Below are positions 23,062-34,649 of a stretch of DNA of 64,000 nucleotides, one piece after another. Each line of letters starts with the position of its first letter. Position 1 is the stretch's first letter. The translations under genes and the position numbers were made by a program. The stretch is taken from assembly GCA_003008705.1 (NCBI GenBank), contig PDUO01000014.1, forward strand, positions 1,090,696 to 1,154,695. The letters are read 5' to 3'. The notes beneath the pieces were generated by a model. The model worked only from the letters and a program-made list of their open reading frames with translations. It searched no databases and was not told the origin of the DNA. The stretch comes from Pezicula radicicola (taxonomy: Eukaryota; Ascomycota; Leotiomycetes; Helotiales; Dermateaceae).

Positions 23062-24749
23062 TCTCTCTAGTTGTAGCCATCATCATCACCACATTGATGG
23101 CTAAATGAGGTCAGTGCTTATTAGTCAAGTGGCTGGCTCACTAGTACCCGAAGAGTGATTGACAGGTTGGGAATCTTCACAGCAAGGGTGTATCAAAGAC
23201 TGTTCCGTCTCAACACTAGGTTCTCTTTCTGATTTCATCTCAGTAGCTCACTTGATCTGTGCTAGACTCGGTGTGGCAGAATGTGATTTCTGACACGGAA
23301 GGTGACTGACGGGTAATGCCTATAGGTCTTGTTTATTGGGGAACTTTCCTCTTCGTCTTATGTCACGGCTGGGTTCTTCATTCCCCCAACGAAACCAAGC
23401 TCTGCAGTCAGCCTTGACTCCCCGAGAAGTCTCGCGTGGTGGGATTTCGCACTGTTGGATTCTGTTGGAGAGCGGGGGAGTTTCTATCAGAAGAAGCTTT
23501 ATGTGACCAGATGCAATCTTCTGCAGATGTATTCGAGTCTACTGAAAGGTCTGACTGCATCAATCACATAGTGGAAATGCACGACATGCCCGTTCCTGTG
23601 CTACGCTTGAGCCTGTGCGTTAATTTCCCGGTTGGAGAAGCTAGTAGTGTCTGATGTAAAATGTGCTAACCAACGATTAGACTGCGCCGCACTATGAAGC
23701 GGCCCGCTGCGTCTCCCGCCTAGTTGATCACATAAAGGTTGGGGATACGAACACCAGGAATACTTCTTGACACTACTCTGCTTCTCACGAGGGCTGTCAG
23801 ACCAAGAGCCCTGTATGCAGGGCTTTGCTCATGTTAAGCGCCCGAACCCCACTCCCGCCAACCACAGTGCTTGCTTGCGACTTCAAGTAGGGATGCGCGG
23901 GTTTGGCCGCCTCGAAAATGACATCGGTGTTGGATTCACCGCGCCTTTCATTGCAGTCGTGGTGGTGTGTATCGAAACGCATTTATGATTCTCTGCGTTG
24001 CCTATTGCTGCAGATGTTTTATTGCTTTTGCCTTTGTGCGGTCTTGTCGGTCTGGTGGTGGTTTTGATCGAGCCATACGGAAGATTCGCAAGATTCGTCT
24101 CTTTGGCGAGCCTGCAGTTCAACCTAGTCGAGTCAGCTCACGCGCACCATCATCATCTCTCGCATTCTTTTTCATTTCTATCCCCGCATACATGTGCCCA
24201 CTGTCAAATCGCAAAGCGCGCCACCCTCGAATTTCAGTCACATGATGTATTTTGTTACCAAAAATTCAAACCCGGGCACAATCTAGCAGGGAGCTGGCCT
24301 GCTGCCAGCCGCGACCAACACATTTGATATCCAATGGCCTGGACAGAAAGATTATGCTGTCACTGCAAGCAAACATGTCGCCGTGTTGTTGGCAAGAAAA
24401 AACCTCGAGACACCCATTCTTTTCTCACACCCATCACGGCCGGCCATTCTTCGTCCTCAGTAGACCCATAAACACGTCAGATCTCTCATTTCTTCCATAT
24501 ATAATGTGTGCTGGTAGTCCTGGTCATCAGAGATTCAATCTCTTTCAGTCTTGGGGTCGGCTCGGACAAGCTCTAGTGCATGCCGTTTCCTGATTTGCCG
24601 ACTGTATCCTCATCCTAATCGTCATCCTCATCATGTGAGCCTCCTGTGTCGTCTACACCACCACCCAGACGGGACTCGGTTCTAACGATCTTTTAGATGA
24701 AATACATACTTGCATATAATACAGTTGCTCATCTCGCAGCACAGCAGAG
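23062..24749. other. intergenic spacer, no gene seen
   Basis: Nearly 1.7 kb without a supported gene. Several short frames exist but have no family resemblance and no consistent splicing. Composition is ordinary, so it is not an obvious repeat relic. A CAT/CATC-rich run lies at about 24600-24640. It should contain the promoter for the gene at 24750. Confidence 0.35.
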
Positions 24750-26585
24750 ATGGACTCGAGGAGAATGCCCCATTACTTTTCCAAAAGCAAACCCATTCAC
24801 TGGACTGTAGGTATTATGGATATGCCGGACGAGTTGTTCCACAAGATCCTAAGATACATAATGCATGAAAGAGTTGTTCCCATTGACAGCCGGTCGTCCT
24901 TGAGCCTCGACAGTTTCCAGCCACCACCTCCGTCCTCCTCACCCGAAGATGCCGCAACTATTGGAAAGTTCAAATGTGTTTGCAAAAGATGGCGTGAACT
25001 TGCCCTTGAACACCAATTCACGCACATTGATACCCTGGCAACCTGGGGCGAGAGGTCCTTCTCAAGGCTCGAGTGCTTTCAGCGAGGCAATGATCCTTTT
25101 ACGGGTGACCCTAACCTTGCCGCTAAAGTCACCAAATTCTCTCTAAAAGTGCCCGTGTTCTATCCCCAGAGTATGCGTTCCGGAGCCCTAGGCTGATGCA
25201 CTTTTATTGACGAAACTACAGGCGAAGAGCAATTCAGCCGTCTTCTGGGTAGAACTAGGGATTCGATTCAGAATGCGAGACAACAACTTCAGGCTATGCT
25301 TAGGACAAGCACTGTCTCAAACAGCAGGCACCGAAATGCTACAAACCAGGTCCGAAGAGAACTTCACCAACTAATTGACGATGAAAAGCTCATGATTGAT
25401 ATCATGGCCAGAGCACGTGACCAACGAAGGACGACAACAAGTGGGAGGGATTTACAGGCACTACAGCAGGCACTTTCGGCTTTTACATCTTTGAGACATA
25501 TAGTCTTAATGAGTGTTTGGGATGCAACCGATGGAGAATGGCAGAAGTATCTAGGAAAACATCGTGAACTTGCCGATGCATTCACTCCGGAGTGGACTGA
25601 CCATGGTACGAGGACTCTCGCCTCTGCTTATCAAGCTTCCGGTTGCACTGCTACTCGGGTCTCTTCTCGCTTCATGGATGCCCAAATACCAATGTCTCTT
25701 ACAAATGGCTCTGAAGAGGCATTGGCCAGACTCGCTGTAAGGATGACGACCTTAAGGCTAGAGCTACGCTTCAACAGACCAGAGCAACTTGAGAGCAAAA
25801 TGTTGCAGTTGTCTCCACTTTTTCGGAAAGTCTTCGAGGCAGCTATCAACCTGCAAGCTGTTCATATAGAGTTTACAAAACAAGCCAAGGTTTCGATACC
25901 TCTGGAGACCGTCTTTCACGATGTGCGGTGGCCGAGAATTAGAGTTATCGGTGTTGCTCACTGGCGGCTGAACAGTGATGAGATCATTGATCTAGTCCGG
26001 AGACATCGACGGACTCTTAAGGGCCTCCGCCTGCGAGATGTATATCTCAAGAGTGGTAGTCGATGGGATGATATTCTACGTGTTGTCCGGTCTGAAATGA
26101 AAATACTCGGATGGTTGAGTCTCACTAGATCGAATTATGAAGCGTGGGAGGATAGCCATACTCCTCTTGTGGGATTTCCGGTCAATGATAGCGACGATGT
26201 GAGCGATGAAAGCTACGAAGGGGACGAGGTTGAAGACGAAAACTCGGCTGAGCCAGCTGATTATTCGAGCGACAGTGAATTAAGTGACGAAATTGATATG
26301 GAACATCTAAATGGGGAGCAGGGTGATGAGAGTGATAGTAGCAGCGATGATTACGATCACCATGAGGGTAGCGATAGCGAAAGCGACGCTGGAACTGCCG
26401 TATATGATATGTCAATGGAGGAGCAAGTGCAGCGGCATCCGCTACCATTGCAGTGCCACTGCCATCGTGGTTATGAGCCAACGGCAGACTTACATGATGA
26501 TGGGGTACAAGTCACAAAGGACCAGCGGATATACTGGCAGCAATGGGTTGTTGGAAGATGTCGAATTCACGATCCACAAGTGTGA
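24750..26585 (+). CDS. F-box-like protein with acidic tail
   Basis: Two exons (24750-25170, 25222-26585) give 594 residues. Near the N-terminus MDMPDELFHKILRYIMHERV and, after an insertion, IGKFKCVCKRWRELALEHQF together look like an F-box (MPDELxxKIL...C..W..LA). Such proteins recruit substrates to SCF ubiquitin ligases through Skp1. The middle (residues ~160-440) is helical and leucine-patterned (LRHIVLMS, LRLELRF, LKGLRLRDV), compatible with degenerate leucine-rich repeats common in fungal F-box proteins. Residues ~455-530 are a Ser/Asp/Glu-rich stretch (SDSELSDEIDMEHL, SDSSSDDYDHH). It is not an identifiable orthologue; fungal F-box families are large and fast-evolving. Confidence 0.72.
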
Positions 26586-28419
26586 TTACTGAATACAGAA
26601 TATCGGGTTCCGATGGTCGAAAGTTGTTCACCAGAACGGCGTGCTAAGTGCTCAAAATGCTGTTCAAGGATTATTTGTCAGCAGGTCGCAGAAATCCGTG
26701 GGGATTCAGATCCCGGGCACATTAGGTATCCTCTATGGACGTCATATCTTTCAGTACACTGTCTCTACAGCAAGAGCCTCAACTGAACGAAGGCCAACTT
26801 GGTACCTTTCCCGTAAAGGGCAGTGTCGACGTTGGTAATGAGTACGACCAGGCTTACAATTTAGGCCCATTGCAGTCATATATAATGTAAGGAACTTTGA
26901 TTTCGTGGATTTCTGTCTGTGTACACACAACCGAAGCAGAATCCCACAGAATAAGCGAATGAATGCCGTTATCTCCATATATGTAGAGATACTTGAGATC
27001 CGCAGAAACTTTGTAGTCACACGGAACAAATCTGTCTCATCTTCGTTCACTCCACTATCTGGATCTACAAATCCAACTCTCTAATCATTGGACCTATGTT
27101 CATGATTGCGGATTTGACTCGCTACCTGCCGAACTAGCATTGCTTTAGTACTTCGTTGCTTACAAGGTAGCTCAAACCCCCTATATATTTTTTCTCTACA
27201 ATTGTAGGTCTTGTTGTTGAATCTAAATTCAGCATATCTATGGTATACGAGAAGTACATGAAGCTCCTTGTCCTCGTACTCACTGTCCTTTCAACTTCCT
27301 GAGTATGCGTTGTAGTGGTAGTTAAAATCCGTAGGTAGTTACGTTTGAACACAACTCTCCTTTACTTTGTAAACTTTACCAAATTACCATTGTTTAAATT
27401 TACTTCCTTAAGGCCTATCCTTGCCTTTTAATATTAACGTTGCTCTATCAAGATTAGATTCATCAGTCGCTGAGTGACTTACTTATTTGAGTAATTCGCT
27501 TGTTTTTTAACTTGCTTTGGAATTAAGCTACGGGTCCGACAACATAAGCTGTCAGCCGGAAATCAGGTGACTTTTGGACACGTTTTTAGCCCACTTTTTA
27601 CGTGTATATATACCCCCTTTAGACCTTACTTTATTCTATAATCGAGTCATCCTTCAAAAGTCTAATACACTCAGTGTATGACTACTCGTATAATTCCACC
27701 CTAATATGTATCCATGTTACGTAGATGTGATACCGGAAAGCCTTCAACTAAGAGCGAAAGCACACGTAAAGTTCTAGTGGTTGGAGGTTCTAGAGACGCC
27801 TTATGCTCAGTGTATTGAGATTCTGGTTGCTACAGCTTCGCAACTCAGTGTATGGTGTTAAATACCGACATATCCAAAATTCCAGCACAGAGCATGGTGG
27901 AGTGGGATGAACAAGAAGATGGAAACAAAGAGACAGTCGCCTAGTGGTGTTTACAAAGTAAAGGGGGGCCGCTAGGCTTGAAGCGAGAATAAGCGAGGTC
28001 TGATTTTGTAGTGGCATTTTTATATTCTCTGTCGCAATTGAAACTAGGTTGAAATCTAAAGAAGTACTACCTAGAGACACAATAATGTATTCGATTTATA
28101 GTTTGTAAGGGACGTTGAAATGTACCATATTTGTGGTACAGGCACTTGAATTTGCTCACTCTAGACGCCGGTTGAAGAGGAGACATTTGGTAAGGTCCTT
28201 GGTGGGTATGCTACATGGCTAGAGTTAGCTAAGCCAAGCTCTAACTTATTTTAGAGAACTTCTTCACCTATGATTACAGTGAAATCACTGTTAGAAAGCT
28301 ACTATAGTAATATAAGGTTGTGTAGACGGGCTATAACGAGCCAATGGCGTTGTGAATGACTTTTGAATTAATACTTGATAAATAGTACCCTTAGGAATAA
28401 CTCAGCGTAGGCGTCAAAG
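26586..28419. other. degraded AT-rich spacer
   Basis: No supported gene. From about 27130 to 28400 the sequence is AT-rich with many stops in all frames, similar to the 1860-3220 tract, and looks like old mutated repeat DNA. The phrase CTCAGTGTAT occurs three times (about 27669, 27807 and 27843), hinting at internal repetition. No recognisable transposon protein. Confidence 0.4.
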
Positions 28420-28879
28420 TCAGAAATATCTTCCCCTTCGGGCCTTCTCCAAATCCCTCTCTCGTATCAAGTTCCTTTCCTGTCCCACCAACTTCTCACC
28501 ATCTCTCTTCTTGTCTAGATAATCGGCTCTAATCAGACCCACAGCTGCTATTAACAGAGCAATCCATGCAATAATTACGAAGATAATCTGGGAAAGGGAG
28601 CTTTTATCAGTTGCAGAGACGTAGTAGACCGTGCAGTTCACTTACAGTCGCTGATCCAACATCAGAATTAGCCCGTTGTGTGTTGTGGCTTGCCTGGTAA
28701 GATTGTGGTTGGTTTATTTCTGTGAGCATTCTCCCCGTTGAATTTCGCATCCAACCAAGCATCATGCCGCGTTCTTTAATGAACTCTGGGATATCAACCT
28801 CTAGTACATGTGCGACGATCTTGTTATATACAACTTCTAACCGATGCGGCACAATTTCGCGATGAAGTAAATCTTCCAT
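28420..28879 (-). CDS. small single-pass membrane protein, unknown
   Basis: Not recognised. Two exons, 28879-28646 and 28587-28420, join in phase at ACT|ATT to give 133 residues. The N-terminal ~78 residues are soluble (MEDLLHREIVPHRLEVVYNK...). Residues ~79-98 are a clear membrane span (IIFVIIAWIALLIAAVGLIR), and the C-terminal ~35 are highly charged (DYLDKKRDGEKLVGQERNL). Donor GTAAGT and acceptor TTTCCCAG are good, and the span sits exactly at the start of exon 2, which supports a real gene. It lies on the same strand as, and next to, the GARS-like array; whether it belongs to that block is unknown. Confidence 0.55.
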
Positions 28880-29040
28880 GATTGTAAAGATTGGATTGTA
28901 TTGTGTTGCGGAATTATTTTGCGCTGCTAGGTATTGTGACTACTAACAAGCAATAGAATAAATACTTTGCGTGTGGTTTTTAGAAAAACTAAGGATAGTG
29001 TGGTTAATCTCACTTAAAATTTGCTAGCTACAATGCTAAT

Positions 29041-29313
29041 TTAAGATTGCTCTAGGTAAAGCACTAGGAGCCCTGACTTGGGACCATCTCGGTCTATGAT
29101 TGTGCTAATTATGAGCATACTAAGGAAAGGTCTCCCTATCACGACGTTAACGTAAATTTTACCTAGCTTATTACTGCTTGCATTGCAGCCTAATCTAGTT
29201 CTAAAATAACAAAACATAACGAATTGTATAAACATACAGTGCCTTATCCTCAACTCGAAAATGTAAATAAAAGGTTTTCGCTTGTAGAAAACTCCAGAGC
29301 CAAGGAGTCCCAC
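29041..29313 (-). pseudogene. relic of a GARS (PurD)-like gene
   Basis: A frame here contains VVIGRPFLSMLIISTIIDRD followed by GPK. It aligns with the exon-3 start of GARS copy B (IGTPFIGVLSIGMIIDREGP then K). The DNA similarity (29080-29140 against about 33690-33760) extends across the intron-exon border, including the intron end TAACGTTGCGATAG of copy B, read here as TAACGTCGTGATAG. It therefore came from genomic duplication, not reverse transcription. Nothing else of the gene is recognisable around it. The downstream RFGDPE signature is gone. Confidence 0.7.
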
Positions 29314-29653
29314 GGTTGAGTACTTATTTAACCACTAAAACTAAGGCAGCATTTTGAGCAGCGCTAGGAGATCGATTAGTCTAATTTTGATTACAAGTGC
29401 AGTTTACTTGGTAATTGTTTTCTCAGGGGTTTGTTCATATAAAATACGAGGTTCAGATGTAAACTTAAAATTTTCAACTTCCTTCTCAGGAATCTGCAAT
29501 GGGAGTGTTTGTGAGGAGTATTGATACTAAGTTACGTGGGAAATAGATGTTCTATTCTGTGAAAATCAAGAAAATCCAATATGCTAATTGGCATACCTCT
29601 ATGGTAAAGCAATGAAGTAAGACGTCTAATTCAGATCTAGTCATTATCTCCAT

Positions 29654-31191
29654 TCATAAACCAAGCGCTCTGTATAGGTCAATAGTCTGTATAATCATAG
29701 CTTATGATTAGAAGAGACAAACCTTCTTCCAATATCAGTTCGAAAGTAGATATCTCGAAATGAAATCGCCTTGACTCCTTTATATACGGCTTTAACAGCC
29801 TCCTCTAAGGTGTCTGCTATTGCAGATACTGCAAAAACCCGACCGCCAGATGTCTTCAGGTTTCTTCCATCATAAGTCGTTCCTGCGTGGAATATGATTG
29901 TTCCTAAAAGGAGTTAGTATATTTAAGACCCAAAATACTTTTGCACTTTAGAAAGAGTGACGTTCCTTCTTCAACAGAGCCAAGCTTAATTTCATAACCT
30001 ATCTTATATGAAGTTGGATACCCTTTTGAGGCAACCACAACATTAGCTGCACATTTGTTTAGGAATTCGAACTTGACTTCGTTCAAACGATGCTCAACAG
30101 AAGCATTCGCAATCTCTGCCAAGTCCGAATCAGGTGTTAACAAGGGGAAAAGTATCTGCGCTTCTGGGTCTCCAAAACGAACGTTGTATTCCAAGTTCTT
30201 GGGTCCTTCTGCTGTCATGATAACACCGATACATATCATTCCCACAAAGATGTTTCCTGTATTTTAAGAATTAGCGGCCGACCATGTAAAGCAGGTTGGC
30301 AATATTGGCCCATACCTTCTTCACGCATCCCGTCTATGGTTGGCTTAAGGACCTTATCGTGGATCTCCTGCATTTGTGCGATAGAACATAATGGTGTAGG
30401 GGCATAGCAACCCATTCCACCAGTATTGGGCCCAGTATTTCCGTTGTAAACTCGCTGATGATCTTGGCCAGAAGGGAAGGCTCTAATATTGTAGCCGTCG
30501 CTACATATTCCGATACTTATCTCATCTCCAATTAGAAGCTCTTCAATAACGACCTCGTTACCAGCCTCTCCAAAATCTTTGTTTATCATGAAACTCTCGA
30601 GGCCTGATATAGCATCTTCTTTAGAAGTTGGCATTAGTACACCTTTGCCGGCTGCAAGTCCTGACGCCTTTATAACTATTGAATAATCAATAGTCTCAAC
30701 ATAGGCTTTTGCGGTAGTGAAATCATCGAAGGTACGATAAGATGCCGTAGGTATACTGTGGCGACGCATAAAGTTCTTTGCGAAAACTTTAGACCCTTCT
30801 AAGGCAGCTGCGGCTTTTGAAGGCCCGAAGCATGCAATGTCAACTGTTGATAGTCAGTGTTAGCCAAGTCCATAGAGAGAGCCAAAACATATGTGATTTG
30901 TAGCAGACCCGCTTTGAAGTTATCACAGATTCCAGCAACTAGAGGCCCTTCTGAGCTCGGTATGACCAGATTGATTCTATGCTTAAGAGCAAAGGATATT
31001 ATGGCATCGGTGTCATTCAAGCTGATATTGGCGTTCGTGGTCTTGGACAATCCAGTTGCTGTTCCTGCATTACCGGGCACAACAGTGATACATTCTACCA
31101 GCGGTGACTGGTTGAGTTTCCAAGCAAATGCATGTTCTCTACCACCACTTCCCAGTAGGAGAATTCGAAACGTGGCTGTAAAAGATGACAT
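29654..31191 (-). CDS. GARS/PurD-like ATP-grasp ligase, copy A
   Basis: Stand-alone phosphoribosylamine-glycine ligase-like protein; the family joins a carboxylate to an amine with ATP. Exons 31191-30909, 30843-30316, 30256-about 29966, 29903-29723 and 29669-29654 would give about 430 residues. Motifs: N-domain ILLLGSGGREHAFAWKL and VVPGNAGTA; GPLVAGICD; CFGPSKAAAALEGSKVFAKN; ATP-grasp VIKASGLAAGKGV, NEVVIEELLIGDEISI; QDHQRVYNGNTGPNTGGMG; EYNVRFGDPEAQ (the GARS signature RxGDPExQ); C-domain FHAGTT...SGGRVFAVSA...YFRTDIGRRALGL. No AIRS domain follows, unlike fungal ADE5,7. Oddity: the expected donor after exon 3 reads GA instead of GT, so this copy may be mis-spliced. See findings. Confidence 0.85.
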
Positions 31192-31840
31192 ATTGATTCA
31201 CTCGTTAGGCCTACACTAGGGAAGTTAGTTAACAGACAATTGAGCTACTCTGGCCAGACTTGAGCATAATTTATAGAGATCACTGACTGAAATAGGCAGA
31301 CCAAGTTAAACTTTTTAGCTGTCTTTGGTGGAAAATTTTATTGCAGCGCGAAGTATAAACTGACAGGCATAGCTCAAAATTTCGCAAATATATCTTTGGT
31401 CAAAAGAGGTTGCAGTGACCTTGGAGGATTGCTTGGCGAAGTAACCCGTTGTATAATAACACAGCAGCTTGACAACGTGAAGGTTACCTAGGGACAAGAA
31501 TGGATTACTGGGGAAGCTGCATATGTTGTGGAAGGTGTCAGGTATAGGCACACGACTGTTTCTTATCATTGACTTGGTTCTTACATTCCGATTGTGTTAT
31601 AAGTGACACCTATCCATGTTCGTTTCGACATCTTTTAAGCCTATGGCAACTAGCCAGCATTCGTCCTTTTGAACTTGCCGATGAATTGGGTCATGTGGAG
31701 GCTCAGTCAAAATATAGCTGTTGTAACATGTCACCACTAGTCCCTCCCCCTGTACCTATCTCGAGTCCATACCCAGCTTCTGACGAACTCCAGTTCTAGT
31801 GACTATCGACTAGAATTTAGCCACTACTTTCTCTAGGATA
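31192..31840. other. divergent spacer between GARS copy A and the PLP gene
   Basis: About 650 bp without a supported gene; probable shared promoter region for the minus-strand copy A and the plus-strand PLP gene. Confidence 0.35.
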
Positions 31841-32985
31841 ATGATGACTCCATTCACAGATCTCACTCAAAAAATGATATACGACGCTTATTTAAATATA
31901 TGCTCAGTTGTTACATGTACACCTGCAATGCAATACAGACAATTTTTCAAAGCCGAATCTTCTGCTCTCAAACTGTTGGATACAGTGTTTGAAAGTCAAG
32001 GCAGTTCTGCACACAATTTTGAGTTATTTCTCAAATGCGAAAATCTCGAGAAGTCAGGGTCGTTTAAATTTCGTGGTGCAATGTATTCTTTACGCACTAA
32101 GTCTGACGAGGTACTCAAAAAGGGAGTCATTTCGTATAGCACTGGTAAGAGTCTTCACGTCTAATTCAATTTCAGGAAGGTTTGTTAAATATTCAATTTT
32201 AGGGAATCATGCATCTGCCCTTGCTCTAGCTGCCAAAATTATGTCTACCGAGAGAGGTTTTCATATACCAACCACCGTCGTCATGCCCTGGGCTGCAGAG
32301 CTGTCGAAAGTCTTTAGTGCGGAGACTCACGGAGCTACTGTACTGCAACATGGCAATACTCTCACAGAATCCAAGGAGATGGCAATTGATCTTGCAAATA
32401 CATCCGGAGCGTCACTGATTTCACCAACCGATGATCTAGAAATTGTTCTCGGTCAAGGCACAGTAATGTTAGAGTTTGAGCAGCAGATCATAGATATGGG
32501 AGAGAATGATCTTGACGTTGTGATCCTGCCATGCGGTGGAGGGACTTCTGGCGGGAGCCTCAATCTTCGCGAAGGAATTGCCAATCAAGATTTTGGGATC
32601 AGAGCCTCAGAAAGGCGGCCCAAATCTATCTCAAGGAATTGCTGAGGGAGAAGTAATCCCCAGCTTTAATTTGGATACTATTGCAGACGGCCTGCGGTCT
32701 CCCATTAGTCCCCGCAATTGGTCACTTTTGAGCCGACAGGACTATGTCTCTCACATCTATTCCGTGACTGAGGAACAGATAAAGTCCACGTTAAAAATCT
32801 TTATGGACTCTTCAGAACAACTCATTGAGCCTAGTTCTGCTGTTCCACTGGCCGTGGTCTTGTACAATGCAACGTTCCACCGGCATTTTTTTCGCTGTGG
32901 CTCTCGATGCCGGATTGGGGTAGTTCTGAGTGGGGGCAACACAACCGCCAAACGAATCTCAGAGTTATTAGATGGTATGACGTGA
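31841..32985 (+). pseudogene. PLP-dependent serine/threonine dehydratase - serine racemase type, frameshifted
   Basis: Fold-type II PLP enzyme resembling serine racemase, threonine dehydratase and 3-hydroxyaspartate ammonia-lyase. Exon 1 31841-32144 starts MMTPFTDLTQKMIYDAY and contains FLKCENLEKSGSFKFRGAMY, with the PLP Lys in SFKFRGA. After an intron, exon 2 from 32203 gives STGNHASALALAAK, VVMPWAAELSKV, then the glycine loop ILPCGGG. At about 32537-32546 the frame breaks: the family sequence CGGGGLLAG needs two more bases. The following frame continues correctly with LLAGASIFAKELPIKILGSE, NLDTIADGLRSP, EQLIEPSSAVPLAV and VVLSGGNTT (the pyridine-nitrogen-binding SGGN). All catalytic motifs are otherwise kept, so the lesion is recent or a sequence error. 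Confidence 0.8.
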
Positions 32986-33219
32986 GTTGGGTGAGTTTTA
33001 AACATGGAAGTTGTCTATCTTATGTTCGTGTGTTCCATGGTTTAATGAACAATATATTTGTCCCAAACGGCCCGCTTATTTTTGACGTGAATGAAATTCG
33101 ACAGCTCGTGGTATTTCAAAATATTATCCAACTCGGTACCAAGTCCAAGCACCGTGGACAGCATCAGCAATTCAGTCTTCGTAGTTAACGTCTTAGAATA
33201 TCCCCTTGTCAACTCTCAA

Positions 33220-34649
33220 CTACAGGACTCCGATATCTGTCCTAAAGTACAACTCTTCAAACTGTGCTATCTTAACAGCCTTATAAGCAAGACCAGAGGC
33301 CTCTTCTAGAGAACCTCCAGTGGCAGAAAATGTGAGCACACGACCTCTAGTAGAGCGGAGTTGACCATCAACTTTGTTTGTGCCCCCGTGAAATAGAAAA
33401 GTATCTGTATACAAGATCAGAAAGGTATTGCTACTAACCAGCTTTCTTACTCACTATCTGGGGCAGCCGACATGTCCAAGTGGATTGACTTTCCAACTTT
33501 GACTGCGCCTGGATACCCTTTGACACAAAGTACAACCGCAGCACAGGACATTTTCTTCATGGAAATTTTAACTGTGTCTAACGTTTTACCAATACATGCT
33601 AACATAATACTTGCCAGGTCGTTATTTAGCAGTGGTAGTAGTGACTGAACTTCAGGATCACCAAATCGGACATCGTAGTCTATAACCTTAGGACCCTCTC
33701 GGTCTATTATCATGCCAATGCTAAGCACACCGATAAAAGGAGTTCCTATCGCAACGTTAGGTAATAAAGACAACAGCTCTATAATACCAGGAACATACCA
33801 TCGTTCCTTATTCCCTGAATAGTTGGCCCAATAATGGTTCTTTCGATAATGCTCAATATATAAGCAGGAACACCGGTAGGAGAAAATCTTCCCATGCCGC
33901 CTGTATTGGCTCCCTTGCCTCCGTTTTGGAGCGTTTTGTAGCCTCGGACCGAGGAAAGGACCTTAAACGAGCAGCCGTCGCTAAATGCTACGACAGTCAA
34001 TTCTTGACCAACAACTGCCTCTTCGATCACTACTGTTGTCCCGGATTCTCCGTACAACCCATTCACCATGAAATCCTTTAGGGCGACAAGACCTTCTTGC
34101 TTATTCTTAGCAACTGTGACTCCTTTGCTCCCTGTTAGTCCAGATGCTTTTACAACGACATCAAATCTGGCATCATCTATACACGCCTTAGCTTCATGAT
34201 AGTCATAGAACGAAGAGCTGTTGGGACAGGGAATTCCATGGCGGCGCATAAATTTACTGGCGAATTCTTTGGATCCTTCGAGTTGCGCGGCTGCCTTTCC
34301 TGGCCCGAAAAAAGGTATTCCCACTGCAGAGGTTACTTTACATATCGAAATAGGCTGGAAGGTTTCCCTCACCATTTTCAAAGAGCTCTCCCATACCATC
34401 AATCAAGGGTTTCTCGGTGCTTGGTGCAACTAGATTGATTTCTTCAAACAAAGCGAACCGGACGAGGGCCATGTAATCATGGGGATTAATGCAGGTGACA
34501 TTTCGGGTCTTAGGCAATGATTCTGTGCCGCCATTTCCGGGACAGACATAAATCGCTTGTACTAGAGCACTGCAGCTGAGTTTCCAGGCAATAGCATGCT
34601 CTCTACCGCCGTCCCCAAGCAGAAGTATACGCAGATATTCCGGTCCCAT
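33220..34649 (-). CDS. GARS/PurD-like ATP-grasp ligase, copy B (diverged pocket)
   Basis: Second tandem copy. Exons 34649-34373, 34323-33799, 33745-33455 and 33404-33220 keep frame and give 425 residues. N-domain ILLLGDGGREHAIAWKL and VCPGNGGTE; FFGPGKAAAQLEGSKEFASK; VVKASGLTGSKGVTVAKN; TTVVIEEAVVGQELTV; GANTGGMGRFSP; GPKVIDYDVRFGDPEVQ; FHGGTN...TRGRVLTFSA...YFRTDIGVL. Scaffold and GARS signature are intact. The segment that in family members reads PPAQDHKR is SSVRGYKT here, and AAGKGV is GSKGV, so substrate handling is probably altered. The gene stops at TDIGVL, four residues short of the copy-A and copy-C ends, having lost the last small exon. Same strand and intron positions as copies A and C. 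Confidence 0.87.

Noticed and set aside
23062..24749. Possible missed gene in the 1.7-kb spacer before the F-box-like gene
   Set aside because: Frames do not splice together and none shows a family motif.
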